22,804 nt of DNA from Opitutaceae bacterium (GTDB lineage: Bacteria; Verrucomicrobiota; Verrucomicrobiia; Opitutales; Opitutaceae). How positions within the stretch are numbered: the stretch's first letter is position 1; the number at the start of each line of letters is the position of its first letter. The stretch is from contig SYDD01000105.1 in NCBI GenBank assembly GCA_005786775.1, forward strand, positions 1 to 22,804, given 5' to 3'. Below, piece after piece: positions 21,490 to 22,804 of this stretch. Made by a program: the position numbers and the translations under genes. The notes beneath the pieces are model-generated. The model was not told where the DNA came from, did no database searches, and worked only from the letters and a program-made list of their open reading frames with translations.

Positions 21490-22804
21490 CGCGCTGGTTT
21501 CAGCGGTTCCTGTTCGCGGCCCTCGCGGCCGCCAGCGCGGGTGCATCCCTCCCGCCTGGCGCGAATGCCTTTATCGAACGGCACTGTGTCGGCTGCCACG
21601 ATGACGTGGAGCGAAAAGGCGGCCTCGACCTCGGTGCGCTGCGCTTGGACCCGGCCAACCCGGGAGATCTCGCACGCTGGGCCCGAATCCACGACCGCGC
21701 CGCCGCCGGCGAGATGCCCCCGGAGCACAAGGCCCGGCCCGAACCGGCGCAGCTCGCAGGCTTTCTGCGGGAACTCGGCGAATCCCTGCAGGCTGCGGAG
21801 CAGGCGCGCATTGCCGCGGCCGGCCGCGGCGGCGCGCGGCGGCTCAACGCACTGGAATACGAGAACGCGGTCCGGGACCTCCTTTCCGCCCCGTGGCTGC
21901 AGCTCCGGGGACAATTCCCTGAGGACGGCGAGGCGCACCGCTTCAACAAGGCTGCGTCCGCCCTCGACGTCTCACACGTCCATCTCGCCCGCTACCTTAG
22001 CGCCGCCGACCACGCCTTCCGGCAGGTCCTGAGCGTCCGGCACGCGCTCTCGCCGGCCACCGTCACCCGCCACTACGCTCGAGACCAGCGAACCCTCACG
22101 GGCAAATTCAGCGGCAGCATCTTCAACTCGTCTCCGGACCGGATGACCTATCCGCTTCTCGACCTGATCACGCCGCAGCCCGAGGTCCGCCGCCTGGAGG
22201 CGCCGTTGACCGTCGGCCCGGCTGATCCCGCGCTCCGAGAGCGCGAGGCGGTCGGCTGGGTGTCCAGCAACTACGTCACCGGCTTCACCTACCGCTGGGA
22301 CGGCTTCCGGGCCCCAGTGGCCGGCCGGTACCGGATCCGCTTCAGCGGGTACACTCTGTGGGCAGCGCCCGGCGGGATCGCGCAGCGGTACGCGGACGAG
22401 GCCGACCGCAAAGGGACGCCGCGCCCGCCGAATCCCAACGTTCCGAACTACGACCAGCTTTCCCCGGGGCGGACCGTGGAGCCGATCACGGTCTACACCC
22501 GCAACGGCATACTCAACCGTAGGGTCGGTGGCTTTGACCTTACCCCGGAGCCGGCGGTGCACGACCTCGGCGAAGTTTGGTTGCTGGCCAACGAGACCCT
22601 CGTGCCGGACGCGTCCCGCTTCTACCGCTCGCGCCCGAACAATTTCCGCAACCCGCTCATGACACCCGACGGCACGCCGAGCGTCGCCTTCCGCTGGATG
22701 GAGGTCGAGGGGCCGCTGCAGGATCCGACCACTCTCGCGGGCTATCGCCTGCTTTTCGGTGACCTGCCGCTGCGCTTGGCTCGCACCGGGGAGAGCGGGG
22801 TCAC
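21486..22804 (+). CDS. Planctomycete-type cytochrome c / DUF1587-DUF1592 family protein, N-terminal part
   Basis: About 439 residues are visible before the window ends; members usually exceed 750. A signal peptide (MTRWFQRFLFAALAAASAGA) is followed by a c-type haem motif CVGCH (34-38) and the family hallmark W-x-R-I-H-D-R-x-x-x-G-E-M-P-P around 65-80. DUF1587 begins with RRLNALEYENAVRDLL near 119-134. From about 255 there is a beta-rich segment (SSNYVTGFTYRWDGFRAPV then GRYRIRFSGYTLW) that looks like an inserted sandwich domain. The expected DUF1592, DUF1588 and DUF1585 parts lie past the right edge. Pairing with DUF1552 in one coupled operon is very common in Planctomycetes and Verrucomicrobia; a periplasmic oxidative or carbohydrate-related role has been suggested but not shown. 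Confidence 0.92.
   Translation, partial: MTRWFQRFLFAALAAASAGASLPPGANAFIERHCVGCHDDVERKGGLDLGALRLDPANPGDLARWARIHDRAAAGEMPPEHKARPEPAQLAGFLRELGESLQAAEQARIAAAGRGGARRLNALEYENAVRDLLSAPWLQLRGQFPEDGEAHRFNKAASALDVSHVHLARYLSAADHAFRQVLSVRHALSPATVTRHYARDQRTLTGKFSGSIFNSSPDRMTYPLLDLITPQPEVRRLEAPLTVGPADPALREREAVGWVSSNYVTGFTYRWDGFRAPVAGRYRIRFSGYTLWAAPGGIAQRYADEADRKGTPRPPNPNVPNYDQLSPGRTVEPITVYTRNGILNRRVGGFDLTPEPAVHDLGEVWLLANETLVPDASRFYRSRPNNFRNPLMTPDGTPSVAFRWMEVEGPLQDPTTLAGYRLLFGDLPLRLARTGESGV

Overview
The window is about 22.8 kb of GC-rich, gene-dense bacterial chromosome. It holds no tRNA, rRNA, CRISPR array, insertion sequence or long repeat that I can see. The gene content points to the Verrucomicrobia, probably near the Opitutaceae. 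The main pointers are a Tat-exported DUF1552 protein coupled to a planctomycete-type cytochrome c/DUF1587 protein, a secreted formylglycine sulfatase, Gram-negative lipid A and lipoprotein-sorting genes, and housekeeping genes with almost no Shine-Dalgarno sequences. The taxonomic call is inference from gene families, not from a marker tree.

Layout. On the minus strand at the left edge is the N-terminal part of acetyl-CoA synthetase (1-1169). Divergent from it on the plus strand are rho, a 586-residue protein of unknown function and hisF. A small cysteine-containing conserved protein (5122-5688, minus) converges on hisF with a 4-base overlap. Next on the plus strand come an isochorismatase-family hydrolase, an OB-fold/HD-domain exonuclease-like protein translationally coupled to it, and a secreted sulfatase. 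xerD and infA follow on the minus strand.

The plus-strand cluster 10332-14456 contains tadA, a diaminopentanoate-dehydrogenase-like gene with an apparent internal deletion, a short-chain dehydrogenase, a HemX-like cytochrome c assembly protein and hemA. HemX and hemA are coupled by an ATGA overlap and start the tetrapyrrole pathway. hemA converges on a five-gene minus-strand run, read in the order lysS, lolC-type permease, lolD-type ATPase, Gfo/Idh oxidoreductase and lpxB. This run looks like an envelope operon for lipoprotein release and lipid A synthesis, headed by lysyl-tRNA synthetase. The lolD gene carries a one-base deletion inside its Walker A codons. Divergent from lysS, the DUF1552 gene and its coupled cytochrome/DUF1587 partner run off the right edge.

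Most of the window is ordinary core genome; I see no clear defence or other dedicated new system. The items most worth a second look are two damaged genes (lolD frameshift, dehydrogenase internal deletion), the unknown 586-residue protein between rho and hisF, a glutamyl-tRNA reductase lacking its usual C-terminal dimerisation domain, a Rho with a degenerate RNA-binding motif, and a recurring pyrimidine-rich CCG directly before ATG start codons in place of Shine-Dalgarno sites.
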